DNA of 39,767 nucleotides from an uncultured Eubacteriales bacterium (GTDB lineage: Bacteria > Bacillota > Clostridia > Oscillospirales > Oscillospiraceae), in assembly GCA_949289455.1 (NCBI GenBank), contig CASEOA010000016.1, positions 1-39,767 on the forward strand, written 5' to 3'. Numbering within the stretch: the first letter of the stretch is position 1; every line of letters starts with the position of its first letter. The notes under the pieces were generated by a model. It was not told the DNA's origin, did no database searches, and saw nothing but the letters and a program-made list of their open reading frames with translations. The position numbers and the translations under genes are program-made. This document shows, piece after piece, positions 1 through 9,394 of this stretch.

Positions 1-164
1 CATACGAATCCTTTCTACTGGGTTGTTTGGTCACTGTCCAGTATAAGGGGTCTGAAAGGTTTCAGTAATGGCTTTTTCTTTTGAACTCAAATTGGCGATT
101 TCTTCTGAGCTCTATGGGGCTATTTCAGCTGGGCCCGAACAATGTAATAGGAGTGTGTGTCGCA

Positions 165-1286
165 ATGAAAAAAGTCATGTCCCTGATTTTGACCGTTATT
201 CTCTGTGTAAGCCTAGCCACCCCGTCCATGGCAGCCAGCAGCGGAATGTCCAACTTCCAGAAGTCCAACACCTATGCCGGCCAGTTTGCTGATATGTCCG
301 ACAGCTACTGGGGCACCCAGTGGGCCGCCGCATGCTACGAATACGGCCTGATGAATGGGACAGGCAGCAATACCTTTACCCCGCTGGGGGTCCTGTCCAT
401 TGCGGAGGCCATCGCTATGGCCGACCGGGTCCATGAGATTTATACCACCGGCCAGAGCACCATTACCAACGGAAATCCCTGGTACCAGCCCTATGTGGAC
501 TACGCCATTGCCAACGGATTTATCTACGCCGATTCCTTTACCGACTATACAGCCCCCGCTCCCCGCTACCTGATGGCCCAGCTTCTCTACAACGCCATCC
601 CCACGGAGGAGCTCACCGCCATCAACACGATTACCAGCCTGCCCGATGTGCCAGAAGACTGGCTCTATGCTCCGGCTATCTACACTCTCTATGAGGCCGG
701 TGTTCTCACCGGCGGCGACCGCTACGGAACCTTCTCTCCCGCCAACAACATCACGCGGGCGGAAGCCGCCGCCATCCTGGCGCGCCTGGCAGTACCCGCG
801 CTGCGCCAGGAAATCTTGCTGCTGCGCAGAGCGGTTATTTTGACCGCCGGGGGCAGTGAGTTGCTCTCCTTGAATTTTCCCCAGGCCAGTCAAATTACTG
901 CGGATGGCATGTGCTACCAGTATGTGGGCAAAGACAACGCATCTTCCCTGGAGGTTTTCGTAAATTATGAGGAGATTCCTGGAGTATACAACGCCAGTAT
1001 CGCAGATTTCATATCCTCTGAGGAGATTTCGAACATATTATCTGAGAATTTCCAAGGCGCCCAGCTCAGCAGCACCCTGGTGCGTTTTGGGGATGTGGAG
1101 GCCTATTTGACAGAACTGGTATCGGGTACTCAGTTTGAATTTTTTGATCGCATGAGCATTTTGAGCTTCCTGTGGGGAGGAAATCTGATTATGGTAGCTG
1201 TGGGCGGCGTGAACTGTGACACCCTTTTCCAGGACGTGTTTGACAGCCTGGCGGTGCGGGGCCAGCCCCTCAGGATGGCTGACTGA
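165..1286 (+). CDS. Secreted SLH-domain protein
   Basis: A 373-residue exported protein. The chosen start (ATG at 165) gives a clean signal peptide, MKKVMSLILTVILCVSLATP followed by SMA/A, and has an AGGAG at 149-153. An upstream in-frame ATG at 81 would bury the signal sequence. After the signal come three SLH-like segments: residues about 30-85 (FADMSDSYWGTQW), about 100-150 (degenerate), and about 175-235 (PEDWLYAPAIYTLYEAGVLT, ending ITRAEAAAILARL). SLH triplets normally bind pyruvylated secondary cell-wall polymer, so the protein is probably wall-associated. The C-terminal 140 residues have no recognisable family; they are rich in beta-type and acidic residues. No catalytic motif is visible. 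It lies upstream of the giant LRR protein but is separated from it by a terminator and a promoter, so it is a separate unit. Confidence 0.85.
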   Translation: MKKVMSLILTVILCVSLATPSMAASSGMSNFQKSNTYAGQFADMSDSYWGTQWAAACYEYGLMNGTGSNTFTPLGVLSIAEAIAMADRVHEIYTTGQSTITNGNPWYQPYVDYAIANGFIYADSFTDYTAPAPRYLMAQLLYNAIPTEELTAINTITSLPDVPEDWLYAPAIYTLYEAGVLTGGDRYGTFSPANNITRAEAAAILARLAVPALRQEILLLRRAVILTAGGSELLSLNFPQASQITADGMCYQYVGKDNASSLEVFVNYEEIPGVYNASIADFISSEEISNILSENFQGAQLSSTLVRFGDVEAYLTELVSGTQFEFFDRMSILSFLWGGNLIMVAVGGVNCDTLFQDVFDSLAVRGQPLRMAD

Positions 1287-1330
1287 TGTCAGCGCCGGGG
1301 GAAAAGCGCGAATCGCAATTCATAATCTAA

Positions 1331-1429
1331 GGCGTATGACATTGAGGGCATCCAGTTTGCAGCCAAGGGCAGAAAGGCGCCGGCGAGGCTTCTGAGCGTC
1401 GGGCCAATGTTCCATTCTGCCCATACGCC
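1331..1429 (+). other. Possible structured RNA (nested stems, candidate pseudoknot)
   Basis: GGCGTATG at 1331-1338 pairs with CATACGCC at 1422-1429. GGCAGAA at 1368-1374 pairs with TTCTGCC at 1415-1421, directly abutting the outer stem so that the two could stack. ACATTG at 1339-1344 is also complementary to CAATGT at 1405-1410, which would make a pseudoknot with the inner stem. I do not recognise a known riboswitch class. It could be the 3' UTR of the SLH gene or a small RNA ending at the terminator at 1463-1496. Confidence 0.35.
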
Positions 1430-1462
1430 ATTTGCGGTACAGATAGCGCGAGTTTTATTCAG

Positions 1463-1496
1463 GGCGGCAGCCGGGAGATCCGGCTGCCGCCTTTTT
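1463..1496 (+). terminator. Rho-independent terminator
   Basis: A perfect 12-bp GC-rich stem (GGCGGCAGCCGG 1463-1474, CCGGCTGCCGCC 1480-1491) with a 5-base loop is followed by TTTTT. It ends transcription from the SLH gene, or from the structured element just upstream. Confidence 0.9.
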
Positions 1497-1569
1497 AACC
1501 TCCCGGCACGGCCATTCGCCTGTAGGGGAATTATTGGATTCCAGCTTGTGGATATTTTATGAAATGAGG

Positions 1570-1597
1570 TTGAAAATAGTTCGGACTATAGTATAAT
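1570..1597 (+). promoter_or_regulatory. Sigma-A promoter of the giant LRR/vWA gene
   Basis: TTGAAA (1570-1575), a 16-bp spacer and TATAAT (1592-1597), in a locally AT-rich stretch. The predicted start near 1604 leaves a leader of about 140 bases before the ATG at 1745. Confidence 0.75.
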
Positions 1598-1744
1598 TAT
1601 ATTAATTTCTTGGCCGGGGCCCTGCGCAAGCATTATCAACGTGTCCAGTTGACGGTTTTTCCTTTGGAGGGTCTCGGCGCCTTGCTGTTGTTCAAGTTGT
1701 TACAGTCCTAACAAGGCACAGAGAGGAAAACAGGGGGGATCATT

Positions 1745-4700
1745 ATGGCAAAACGAATGCTTGCATGGGTACTTTCGTTGGTCTTTATGGCATCTTTGCT
1801 GCCGCTGGAGGCCCGGGGTGCGGGAGAGGTGCGGGATTCCGCGGTCTCTGAGGGTTCTGTGGTTCAGGTTGTCTCAGAAGAACCATCGGAACCCCCGGCC
1901 CTGCCGGAAGAAGAGGAGCTGACCGGGGCGCTTTTGAGCACCGGGGTATTTGAGGACTTCGGCTATTCCCTGACGGAAACCGGTGTGACCATTACGGACT
2001 ATACCGGCGCCGGCGGGGCCGTGACCATCCCCGCTGAAATCGAGGGCAGCCCTGTGGTGGCCATTGGCAGCAGCGTGTTCAGCGGCGAAGCGCTTACTGC
2101 CATCACGCTGCCCAGTACCTTGACCAGCATTGGAAATTATGCCTTTCAGAATTGTGACGGGCTGACCTCCGTGGTGCTTCCGGACAGCCTGACCACCCTG
2201 GGGAGCTATGCGTTTCGGAATTGTACCGCCCTGGCCAGCATTACCTACCCCAAGGGGCTGACCTCGGTGGGCAGCAGCGGGGCGTTTTCCGGCTGCACGG
2301 CCCTGAAACAGGTGACGGTGCCTGAGGGGGTAACGGCACTGCCCAACTATGTGTTTTACAACTGCGCCTCCCTGGAGGGAGTCAGCCTGCCCAGCACCTT
2401 GACTGTCATTGGCAGCAATGCGTTTCGGAACTGTACCGGCCTGACTGGGTTGACGCTTCCCCAGGGCTTGGAAGAGATTGGAACATACGCCTTTGCAGGC
2501 TGTTCCAACCTGGCGTCGGTGGTGTTCCCGGACAACCTGACCACCTTAGGGAGCAATGCGTTCCAGGACTGCGCGTCTCTGGAAGGGGTCAGCCTGCCCG
2601 GCAGCTTGACTGCCATTGGCAGCTATGCGTTCCGGGACTGCACCGGCCTGACCGTGTTGACGCTTCCCCAGGGTTTGGAAGAGATTGGAACATACGCCTT
2701 TGCGGGCTGCTCCGATCTGGCGTCGGTGGTGTTTCCGGACAGCCTGACCACCTTGGGAAGCCATGCGTTCCAGAATTGTACCGCCCTGGCCAGCATCACC
2801 TATCCCAAGGGGCTGACCTCGGTGGGCAGTAACGGGGCATTTGCCGGCTGCACGGCCCTGAAACAGGTGACGGTGCCTGAGGGGGTAACGGCATTGCCCG
2901 ACCGTGTGTTTTACAACTGTGCCTCCCTGGAAGGGGTCAGCCTGCCCAGCACCTTGACTGCCATTGGCAGCTATGCGTTCCGGAACTGCGCTGGCCTGAC
3001 CACGGTGACGCTTCCTCAGGGGCTGACGGAGATTGACACATATGCCTTTGCGGACTGCTCCAAGCTGGCGTCGGTGGTGTTCCCGGACAGCCTGACCACC
3101 TTGGAAAGACATGCGTTCCGGGATTGTACCGCCCTGGCCAGCATTACTTATCCCGAGGGACTGACTTCGGTGGGCAACAGCGGAGTGTTTTCCGGCTGCA
3201 CGGCCCTGAAACAGGTGACGGTACCCGAGGGGGTAACGGCGCTGCCCAACTATTTGTTCTACAACTGTGCCGCCCTGGAAGAGGTCAGCCTGCCCGGCAC
3301 CTTGACTGCCATCGGCAGCAACGTATTCCAGGGCTGTACCGGTCTGAGCTCGGTGGTCTTGCCTGAGGGGCTGACGCAGGTGGGCGGCAATGCCTTTTAT
3401 CAGTGCTCCGGCCTGACGCAGATATCCATGCCTGACACCCTGACCACCATCGGCAGCAATGCGTTCCGGTACTGTACGGGTTTGACCACATTGACGCTCC
3501 CCGAGGGCTTGGAAGAGATTGAAACATATGCCTTTGCGGGCTGTTCCAACCTGGCGTCGGTGGTGTTCCCGGACAGTCTGACCACTATGGGGAACTATGC
3601 GTTTCGGGATTGTGCCGCCCTGGCCAGCATCACCTATCCCAAGGGGCTGACCTCGGTGGGCAGCAGCGGGGTGTTTTCCGGCTGCACAGCCCTGAAGCAG
3701 GTGACGGTGCCCGAGGGGGTAACGGCGCTGCCCGACCGTGTGTTTTATAACTGTGCCTCCCTGGAAGAGGTCAGCCTGCCCAGCACCTTGACCACCATTG
3801 GCAGCAATGTGTTCCAGAACTGCACCGGCCTGATCTCGGTAGTCCTGCCTGAGGGGCTGACGCAGATGGGCAGCAATGCCTTTTATGGGTGTTCCAACCT
3901 GACAAAACTATCTCTGCCCAGCACTTTGACCGCCATTAGCAGCAACGCCTTCCAGAACTGCACCAGCCTGACCGAGGTGACGTTTGCCCAGGGGTTGACG
4001 GAGATTGGCAGCAATGCATTCCGATCCTGTACCGGTCTCACCACGTTGACGCTCCCCCAGGGGTTGACGGAAATTGGCATGTATGCCTTTTTGGGCTGCT
4101 CCAACCTGACGTCGGTGGTGTTCCCGGACAGCCTGACCACCTTGGAGAGCAATGCGTTCCAGAATTGTACCGCTCTGGCCAGCATGAACTACCCCAAGGG
4201 GCTGACCACGGTGGGCATCAGCGGGGCCTTTGCCGGCTGTACGGCTCTGAAACAGGTGACGGTGCCCGAGGGCGTAACGGCGCTGCCTTCCTATGTGTTT
4301 TCCAATGCCGCTTCTTTGGAGGAGGTCATCCTGCCCAGCACCCTGACCAGCATTGGAGGCAGTGCGTTCCAAAAGTGCACCGGCCTCACGGCCATTGTCC
4401 TGCCGGATACCCTGACCAGCATTGGAAACTATGCCTTTGACGGATGCAGCGCCCTGCGTTCCATCAATTTGCCCACAGACGTGACCATAGGAGTGGACGC
4501 GTTTCGGGGCTGCGCCCTTGGGGGCGACTGCGGCCCGGACGCCCAGTGGTCGCTGGATCTGGAAGAGCGGGAGATGACCATCAGCGGCACCGGGGCCATA
4601 TCCTTGGAAGGGGAACAGGCGCCGTGGTATGGGCTGAAAAACTATGTGGGACACGTGACCATTGGCCCGGAGATCACCAGCATTGCGGACGGCGCCTTTG

Positions 4701-7700
4701 CCGACTGCACGGAGCTGACCAGCGTGGTGCTGCCTGACAGCGTGACGGAGGTGGGCAGCCGGGCTTTCGCGGGGTGCACGTCCCTGAAGCGGATTGAGCT
4801 GTCGGCCAACCTCCAGACGGTGGGGGATGACGCCTTTGCCGGGTGTGGAAATGTGGACACCATGATTTTCTGCGGGGATCTGCCCCAGATCGGCCAGAAC
4901 GCCATGCCCCCGGCAGAAGGATACAAGGCCTATTACCCCAAGACCGCCGACGGCTGGAGTGACGAGGCGGTTTCCCAGTATCCCGCCGCCCAGTGGTCCA
5001 TGTGGGACGATACCCTGCCCACCCGGGATATTGTGCTGCTGCTGGACGTGTCCGGCAGTATGGCCGGCAGCCGGCTCACCGCGCTGAAAGAGGCGGTGAA
5101 CACCTTTGCCGACCAGGTGGGGGGCAGATTGACCAACACCCGCATCGCTGTCATCTCTTATGCCAGTGAGGCTGCGGTGGAGATGCCCCTGTCCACCGAC
5201 GTGGAGTGGCTGCACAACCGGGTCAACCGCATGACCGCCACCGGCAGCACCTATTACCTGAAGGGGCTGGATGCGGTAAACGCCATGCTGTCGGAGTCGG
5301 AGTCCGACGTGAAGAGCGTGATTCTGTTCAGCGACGGCGCGCCTTCCGATTCCCAGAGCTCCATCCTCACCCAGGCGGCCGCCATGCGGGCGGATTACTA
5401 CATCTATACCGTGGGCCTCACTCCCACAGCGACCCAGCGGCAGCTGCTGATCAATGTGGCGGGCACCGAGCAGAATTACTTTGAGGCGGAGGATATTCAG
5501 GCCCTGGTGGAGTTGTTTATCTCCATTTCGGAAAACATTGGAGAGGAAAACCTGACGGAAGTGACCATGACCCGGGGCGGGGCGCAGATCAACGCCCTGA
5601 CCGAGAGCCAGAGCTTTGAACAGGGCTCGGAGGAAGTGGTGGATCTACAGGTGACGCCCTACTGGTCGGACAGCGTCCCGGGCACCATCCGGATCACCCA
5701 GCGGGGCCAGACCATACTGGAGAGCGAGACCGGCACGTTTACGGGAGTGGCCCCCGGCAAGCTCTTCCAGCCGCTGGAGCGGATTTATGTGGTGCTGGTG
5801 GATGCCGACGGGCGGATTACCGCCATGGTAAAGACCCAGATCGACATCGCCGTGGCAGAGAGCAGCCGGCAGGAGGCCGGTACCACCCAGATTGCCCTGA
5901 CCGTGTATGAAAACAAGAAGGAGAGCGGCAGCGGCAGCGCCTCCTACATCCTCAGCAGCGGAGCCAAGATTACCGCCGGCGGCAAGAGCTACCTCACCGG
6001 GGACAACGGGCAGGTTCAGATCCCGGCAGTGACCGAGGGCTCGGTGACCGTGGAGAAGGAGGGCTTTGTGTCCCGCACCCTCACCGCGGCCCAGTTGAAC
6101 GCCTCCAAAAAAATCTACCTGCAAAAGGCCTCCGACAAGCCGGTGATTTCCGCCGTCTGGCTGGGGGACGTGGATGTGCTGAACCAGGACTGCGGTATGG
6201 ACCTGCTGAGCAAGGAGAGCGTTACCCTCCGGGCGGAGGTCAGCTGGGGCAAGGGGGGCCAGGGCACGCTGGCCCTGGTCCAGGATGCCCGCCGGGTCCA
6301 GTTTACAGGCGACAGCCTGACCACGGTGCTCAGCGACAACTTTGACCTGTCCGAGACCCTCTACATTGTGGCGACGGACGGCAGCGGCGCCACGGTGAAA
6401 GAACCGCTGAAATTTGAGACAGGCAGCGTTTCCGCCATTCCCGACGTGCTGGACGGGGCCTCCTTTGCCCTGGGGAGCAGTATCAGCCTGACCCTGCCCG
6501 ACTCCATCAAGCCCGATTTCTTCGCCGGCACCGAGGTCAGCGCCGGGATCTCCTCCATTGTGCCCATCACCATTACCACGGAGGATGGGAAGGTATATGT
6601 GGCCATCGGCGCCGACCTGGTGAGCTATGAGAATTCCGATAAATGGGCCACCAGCACGGAGTCCGGGAACCGGGCCCATACCCTCACCCGGGAGACCAAG
6701 ACCTTTATCAGCAAGCTGAAGGATACCGGCGTGTTCGATACCGGCGGCGCTTCCTCCAGCCTGAAAAAGCTGAAAAGCCTGGAGCAGACCTACCGCAGGG
6801 CCCTGCGGTATCCTCAGGGCTCCTTCGGGTTTGAGGCGGACTTTACCCTCCTGGGCTTTGCCGAGGGCTATATCAATGAGCAGGGCGGCGTGACCTGGCT
6901 GGACGGCGGCGTGATTTTCAATCCCTCTGTAGGCGCGTCCATGAACCTGCCCTTCGCCCTGGGCCCCGTGCCCATGTTCTTTGAGGCCTCCCTCACCGGC
7001 GAGGTAACCGCCCAGCTGAACATCATTTTCAACGAGGCGGCAAAGAACTTCCTGCCCAACGGCCAGATCAGCGGCAAGGTTACCCTGAGCGGCGGCGTGT
7101 GCGCGGGGATCAAGAACGTCCTCTATGTGGGCGGCGGCCTGGAGGGCAGCCTGAAGCCCGACTGGCGGATCTATACGGGCGGCAGACAGGACTCCTTCAA
7201 ACTGACCGCCTCGGTCAACGCCTACGCCAAAATCGGAATTGCCTTTTTCGAGTACAAAAAGTCCTGGGACCCCTTCTATGATGCGGTGTGGATCGAATAT
7301 CCCCAGCAAAACAAAAACGTACTCTTCTCCTCCATGCTGGAGGAGGCATACGACCCCATCAGCTATACGCCCAAGGACCTGTCCTACCTGGACGGCAGTT
7401 CCCAGTTCCTGCCGGAGGACTCCAATCCCTCCCTAATGGGGGACGCCTCGGCAGCCCAGATCCTCAAGACCAACATCTACCGGGAGTCCACTCCCCAGTA
7501 TGTCCGCTTTGCCGACGGGACGGCGCTGGCGGTGTGGATTGACGCCGCCGACAGCGGCAGCAACAGCCTCCAGCTCTATTACTCCTACTATAACGGCGGG
7601 AGCTGGAGCAGCCCCGCCCTGGTGTGCGGAGACGGCACCCTGGACTACGCGCCCCAGCTGGTTCTGGTGAACGGGACCGCCTGGGTGGTGTGGCAGAACG

Positions 7701-9394
7701 CCGTGCGCACCTTTACCCAGGAGGAAACCCTGGAAAGCATCGCGCCGGACTTTGACATCTCCGCGGCTTCCTTTACCCCCGGCAGCGGGTTTGGCGCTCC
7801 CGCCACCTTTACCCGGCAGGGCCTGGACATGCTGCCCACCCTGTGCGGCGATGAGGACGGCGTGGTCTATGCCGTCTGGGTGAATAACAGCAACAACGAC
7901 TGGTTCGGCAGCGGCGCCAACAGCATCCTGTACGCCGCCTGTACCGACGGGACCTGGTCGGAGGTCAAGGCCGCCTACACCGGCCTGGGCGCCATCGACG
8001 CGCTGGCGGCGGACGGGCAGAAGGGCCTGCAGCTGGCCTACTGCATGGAGACCGACGGCGTGGCCCGCCTGTATGAAAACGGCCAGCCTGTGGAGGAGGC
8101 CCAGTCCCCCGCCAGCAGCCCCTGCTATCTGGAGCATACCCTGTACTGGGCGGAAGAGGGCGGCATCAACTGGATGGGCAACAAGTCTGCCCCCTCCCTG
8201 CCCGGCGTGAGCCGGTTCCAGCTGCTCACAGGCGGCGGCGAGCGGGCGGTGCTCTATACCGTCTCCAACGGCCTGTATTCCACCTTGAACCTCTCCTACT
8301 ACAATGAGGAGCTGGGCCAGTGGTGCCAGCCGGTGGCGCTCACCGACGGGACCGGATTTGTGGGCGCGTTCTCCGGGGCCATGGCGGCCGACGGGACGGT
8401 GGAGGTACTGCTGAACCACCAGCAGGTGACCGGCACCTTCCAGGACGACGACCCCTACGGCACTGCCCAGCTGGAGCGGATTGCCCTGGCCTCCCAGTAC
8501 GACCTGACCATGGGGGAACTGATCTATGACGCCGGGGCGTACAGCGCGGGCAGCGATATGGAGCTGTCCTTCCAGCTGACCAACAACGGCAGCCGCACCA
8601 TTCCCGCGGTGGTCATTCAGGTGACCGGCGACGGGGGCGCGGAGCTCTCCTCCATCGTCATGGACGACCCGCTGGCCCCCGGCCAGACCATGACCGCCGC
8701 CACCTATTTCCGGGTGGCCGAGGGCCAGACCAGCCAGACCGTCACGGTGACGGCCACCCCCCAGGATCTGACTGACAGCAACCTGACGGACAACAGCCGA
8801 ACCGTCACCCTGTCCTTTGAGGACGTGGCGGTAGAGGGGGCCTCCTGGGGTGAAAAGGCGGACGGCTCCATGGCCCTGTTTGCAAGCGTGGTCAACTACG
8901 GCTATACCAAGCGGACCGGGCTCACGGTGGAGCTGCGGTCGGCCAGCCTGACCGGGCCGGTGGTGGCACAGACCACCGTGGCCGAACTGGAGCCGCTGGG
9001 GCTGGCCCAGGTCAGCTTTGACCTGGCGGTATCCGGCGCCCAGGTGTACTATGTGGCGATCAAAGACAGCGGGGACGAGTTCACCGCAAACGACAGCGAC
9101 TTTATTGCCCTGGGGGGAGACGGAGTGGCTACCTTTGCCGAGATCGGCAGCGTGTCCTCCACCGGTGTGGAGCTGACCCTCCGCAACAGTCAGGCGGGCA
9201 CCTGCCTGGCGGCGGTGTACGGCGAGAACAACCAGCTGCTGACGGTTGGGGCCCTCCAGGTGGAGGCCAATGCCGGCGCCATCCAGGTCCCCTATCCCAT
9301 CTTTGACCAGAGCGCGGCCCGGGAGATCCGGGTGTTCCTGCTGGATCAGGATCTGAACCCCCTGTATCCCCAGGTGGAAAAGGAGTTGAACTGA
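1745..9394 (+). CDS. Giant secreted BspA-type LRR / von Willebrand A surface protein
   Basis: A 2549-residue exported protein with an N-terminal signal peptide (MAKRMLAWVLSLVFMASLLP, cleaved near RGA/G). Residues about 105-930 and 970-1050 are LRR_5 (BspA/TpLRR) repeats of 23 residues with the pattern LxxIxLPxxLTxIGxxAFxxC. A von Willebrand A domain follows at about 1095-1268 with an intact MIDAS: DVSGS (D1101), a threonine in TGST, and SDGAP. About 1385-1460 is Cna_B/carboxypeptidase-regulatory-like. About 1915-2240 has repeated AVWxN and WSSPALV-type strands suggesting a BNR/sialidase-like beta-propeller. CARDB-like beta-sandwiches lie at about 2252-2455. There is no SLH, LPxTG or transmembrane anchor, so it is secreted or held by partners. 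BspA LRRs and vWA domains usually mediate adhesion. The start has a purine-rich site (GGGGGGA) and follows a strong promoter. Its stop overlaps the next ATG by one base. Confidence 0.92.
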   Translation: MAKRMLAWVLSLVFMASLLPLEARGAGEVRDSAVSEGSVVQVVSEEPSEPPALPEEEELTGALLSTGVFEDFGYSLTETGVTITDYTGAGGAVTIPAEIEGSPVVAIGSSVFSGEALTAITLPSTLTSIGNYAFQNCDGLTSVVLPDSLTTLGSYAFRNCTALASITYPKGLTSVGSSGAFSGCTALKQVTVPEGVTALPNYVFYNCASLEGVSLPSTLTVIGSNAFRNCTGLTGLTLPQGLEEIGTYAFAGCSNLASVVFPDNLTTLGSNAFQDCASLEGVSLPGSLTAIGSYAFRDCTGLTVLTLPQGLEEIGTYAFAGCSDLASVVFPDSLTTLGSHAFQNCTALASITYPKGLTSVGSNGAFAGCTALKQVTVPEGVTALPDRVFYNCASLEGVSLPSTLTAIGSYAFRNCAGLTTVTLPQGLTEIDTYAFADCSKLASVVFPDSLTTLERHAFRDCTALASITYPEGLTSVGNSGVFSGCTALKQVTVPEGVTALPNYLFYNCAALEEVSLPGTLTAIGSNVFQGCTGLSSVVLPEGLTQVGGNAFYQCSGLTQISMPDTLTTIGSNAFRYCTGLTTLTLPEGLEEIETYAFAGCSNLASVVFPDSLTTMGNYAFRDCAALASITYPKGLTSVGSSGVFSGCTALKQVTVPEGVTALPDRVFYNCASLEEVSLPSTLTTIGSNVFQNCTGLISVVLPEGLTQMGSNAFYGCSNLTKLSLPSTLTAISSNAFQNCTSLTEVTFAQGLTEIGSNAFRSCTGLTTLTLPQGLTEIGMYAFLGCSNLTSVVFPDSLTTLESNAFQNCTALASMNYPKGLTTVGISGAFAGCTALKQVTVPEGVTALPSYVFSNAASLEEVILPSTLTSIGGSAFQKCTGLTAIVLPDTLTSIGNYAFDGCSALRSINLPTDVTIGVDAFRGCALGGDCGPDAQWSLDLEEREMTISGTGAISLEGEQAPWYGLKNYVGHVTIGPEITSIADGAFADCTELTSVVLPDSVTEVGSRAFAGCTSLKRIELSANLQTVGDDAFAGCGNVDTMIFCGDLPQIGQNAMPPAEGYKAYYPKTADGWSDEAVSQYPAAQWSMWDDTLPTRDIVLLLDVSGSMAGSRLTALKEAVNTFADQVGGRLTNTRIAVISYASEAAVEMPLSTDVEWLHNRVNRMTATGSTYYLKGLDAVNAMLSESESDVKSVILFSDGAPSDSQSSILTQAAAMRADYYIYTVGLTPTATQRQLLINVAGTEQNYFEAEDIQALVELFISISENIGEENLTEVTMTRGGAQINALTESQSFEQGSEEVVDLQVTPYWSDSVPGTIRITQRGQTILESETGTFTGVAPGKLFQPLERIYVVLVDADGRITAMVKTQIDIAVAESSRQEAGTTQIALTVYENKKESGSGSASYILSSGAKITAGGKSYLTGDNGQVQIPAVTEGSVTVEKEGFVSRTLTAAQLNASKKIYLQKASDKPVISAVWLGDVDVLNQDCGMDLLSKESVTLRAEVSWGKGGQGTLALVQDARRVQFTGDSLTTVLSDNFDLSETLYIVATDGSGATVKEPLKFETGSVSAIPDVLDGASFALGSSISLTLPDSIKPDFFAGTEVSAGISSIVPITITTEDGKVYVAIGADLVSYENSDKWATSTESGNRAHTLTRETKTFISKLKDTGVFDTGGASSSLKKLKSLEQTYRRALRYPQGSFGFEADFTLLGFAEGYINEQGGVTWLDGGVIFNPSVGASMNLPFALGPVPMFFEASLTGEVTAQLNIIFNEAAKNFLPNGQISGKVTLSGGVCAGIKNVLYVGGGLEGSLKPDWRIYTGGRQDSFKLTASVNAYAKIGIAFFEYKKSWDPFYDAVWIEYPQQNKNVLFSSMLEEAYDPISYTPKDLSYLDGSSQFLPEDSNPSLMGDASAAQILKTNIYRESTPQYVRFADGTALAVWIDAADSGSNSLQLYYSYYNGGSWSSPALVCGDGTLDYAPQLVLVNGTAWVVWQNAVRTFTQEETLESIAPDFDISAASFTPGSGFGAPATFTRQGLDMLPTLCGDEDGVVYAVWVNNSNNDWFGSGANSILYAACTDGTWSEVKAAYTGLGAIDALAADGQKGLQLAYCMETDGVARLYENGQPVEEAQSPASSPCYLEHTLYWAEEGGINWMGNKSAPSLPGVSRFQLLTGGGERAVLYTVSNGLYSTLNLSYYNEELGQWCQPVALTDGTGFVGAFSGAMAADGTVEVLLNHQQVTGTFQDDDPYGTAQLERIALASQYDLTMGELIYDAGAYSAGSDMELSFQLTNNGSRTIPAVVIQVTGDGGAELSSIVMDDPLAPGQTMTAATYFRVAEGQTSQTVTVTATPQDLTDSNLTDNSRTVTLSFEDVAVEGASWGEKADGSMALFASVVNYGYTKRTGLTVELRSASLTGPVVAQTTVAELEPLGLAQVSFDLAVSGAQVYYVAIKDSGDEFTANDSDFIALGGDGVATFAEIGSVSSTGVELTLRNSQAGTCLAAVYGENNQLLTVGALQVEANAGAIQVPYPIFDQSAAREIRVFLLDQDLNPLYPQVEKELN
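2060..4560 (+). repeat. Long array of 69-bp LRR-coding repeats with block duplication
   Basis: About 35 tandem units of 69 bp (23 residues), with an occasional 72-bp unit. One recognisable unit, starting GCCCTGGCCAGCAT and encoding ALASITYP, recurs at 2228, 2783, 3131, 3617 and 4172. The intervals are 555, 348, 486 and 555 bp. Each equals 7, 4, 6 or 7 units of 69 bp plus one of 72 bp, so whole multi-repeat blocks have been duplicated and trimmed. Sequence identity between blocks is very high at the DNA level. Confidence 0.9.

Larger units (their letters stand above)
1287..1744. other. Intergenic region with hairpins, terminator and promoter
   Basis: No gene is seen in this gap. It holds nested inverted repeats at 1331-1429, a strong terminator at 1463-1496, a good promoter at 1570-1597, and then an untranslated leader of about 140 bases in front of the giant protein gene. 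The stretch around 1545-1615 is clearly more AT-rich than the flanking genes. Confidence 0.7.

Noticed and set aside
23-47. Promoter for the first SLH gene (TTGTTT ... TATAAG)
   Set aside because: The spacer is only about 13 bp, too short for a sigma-A promoter; the true promoter may lie outside the window.
2060-4560. Repeat array as a CRISPR or satellite
   Set aside because: The repeats are 69 bp, in frame and encode LRR units with no spacers.
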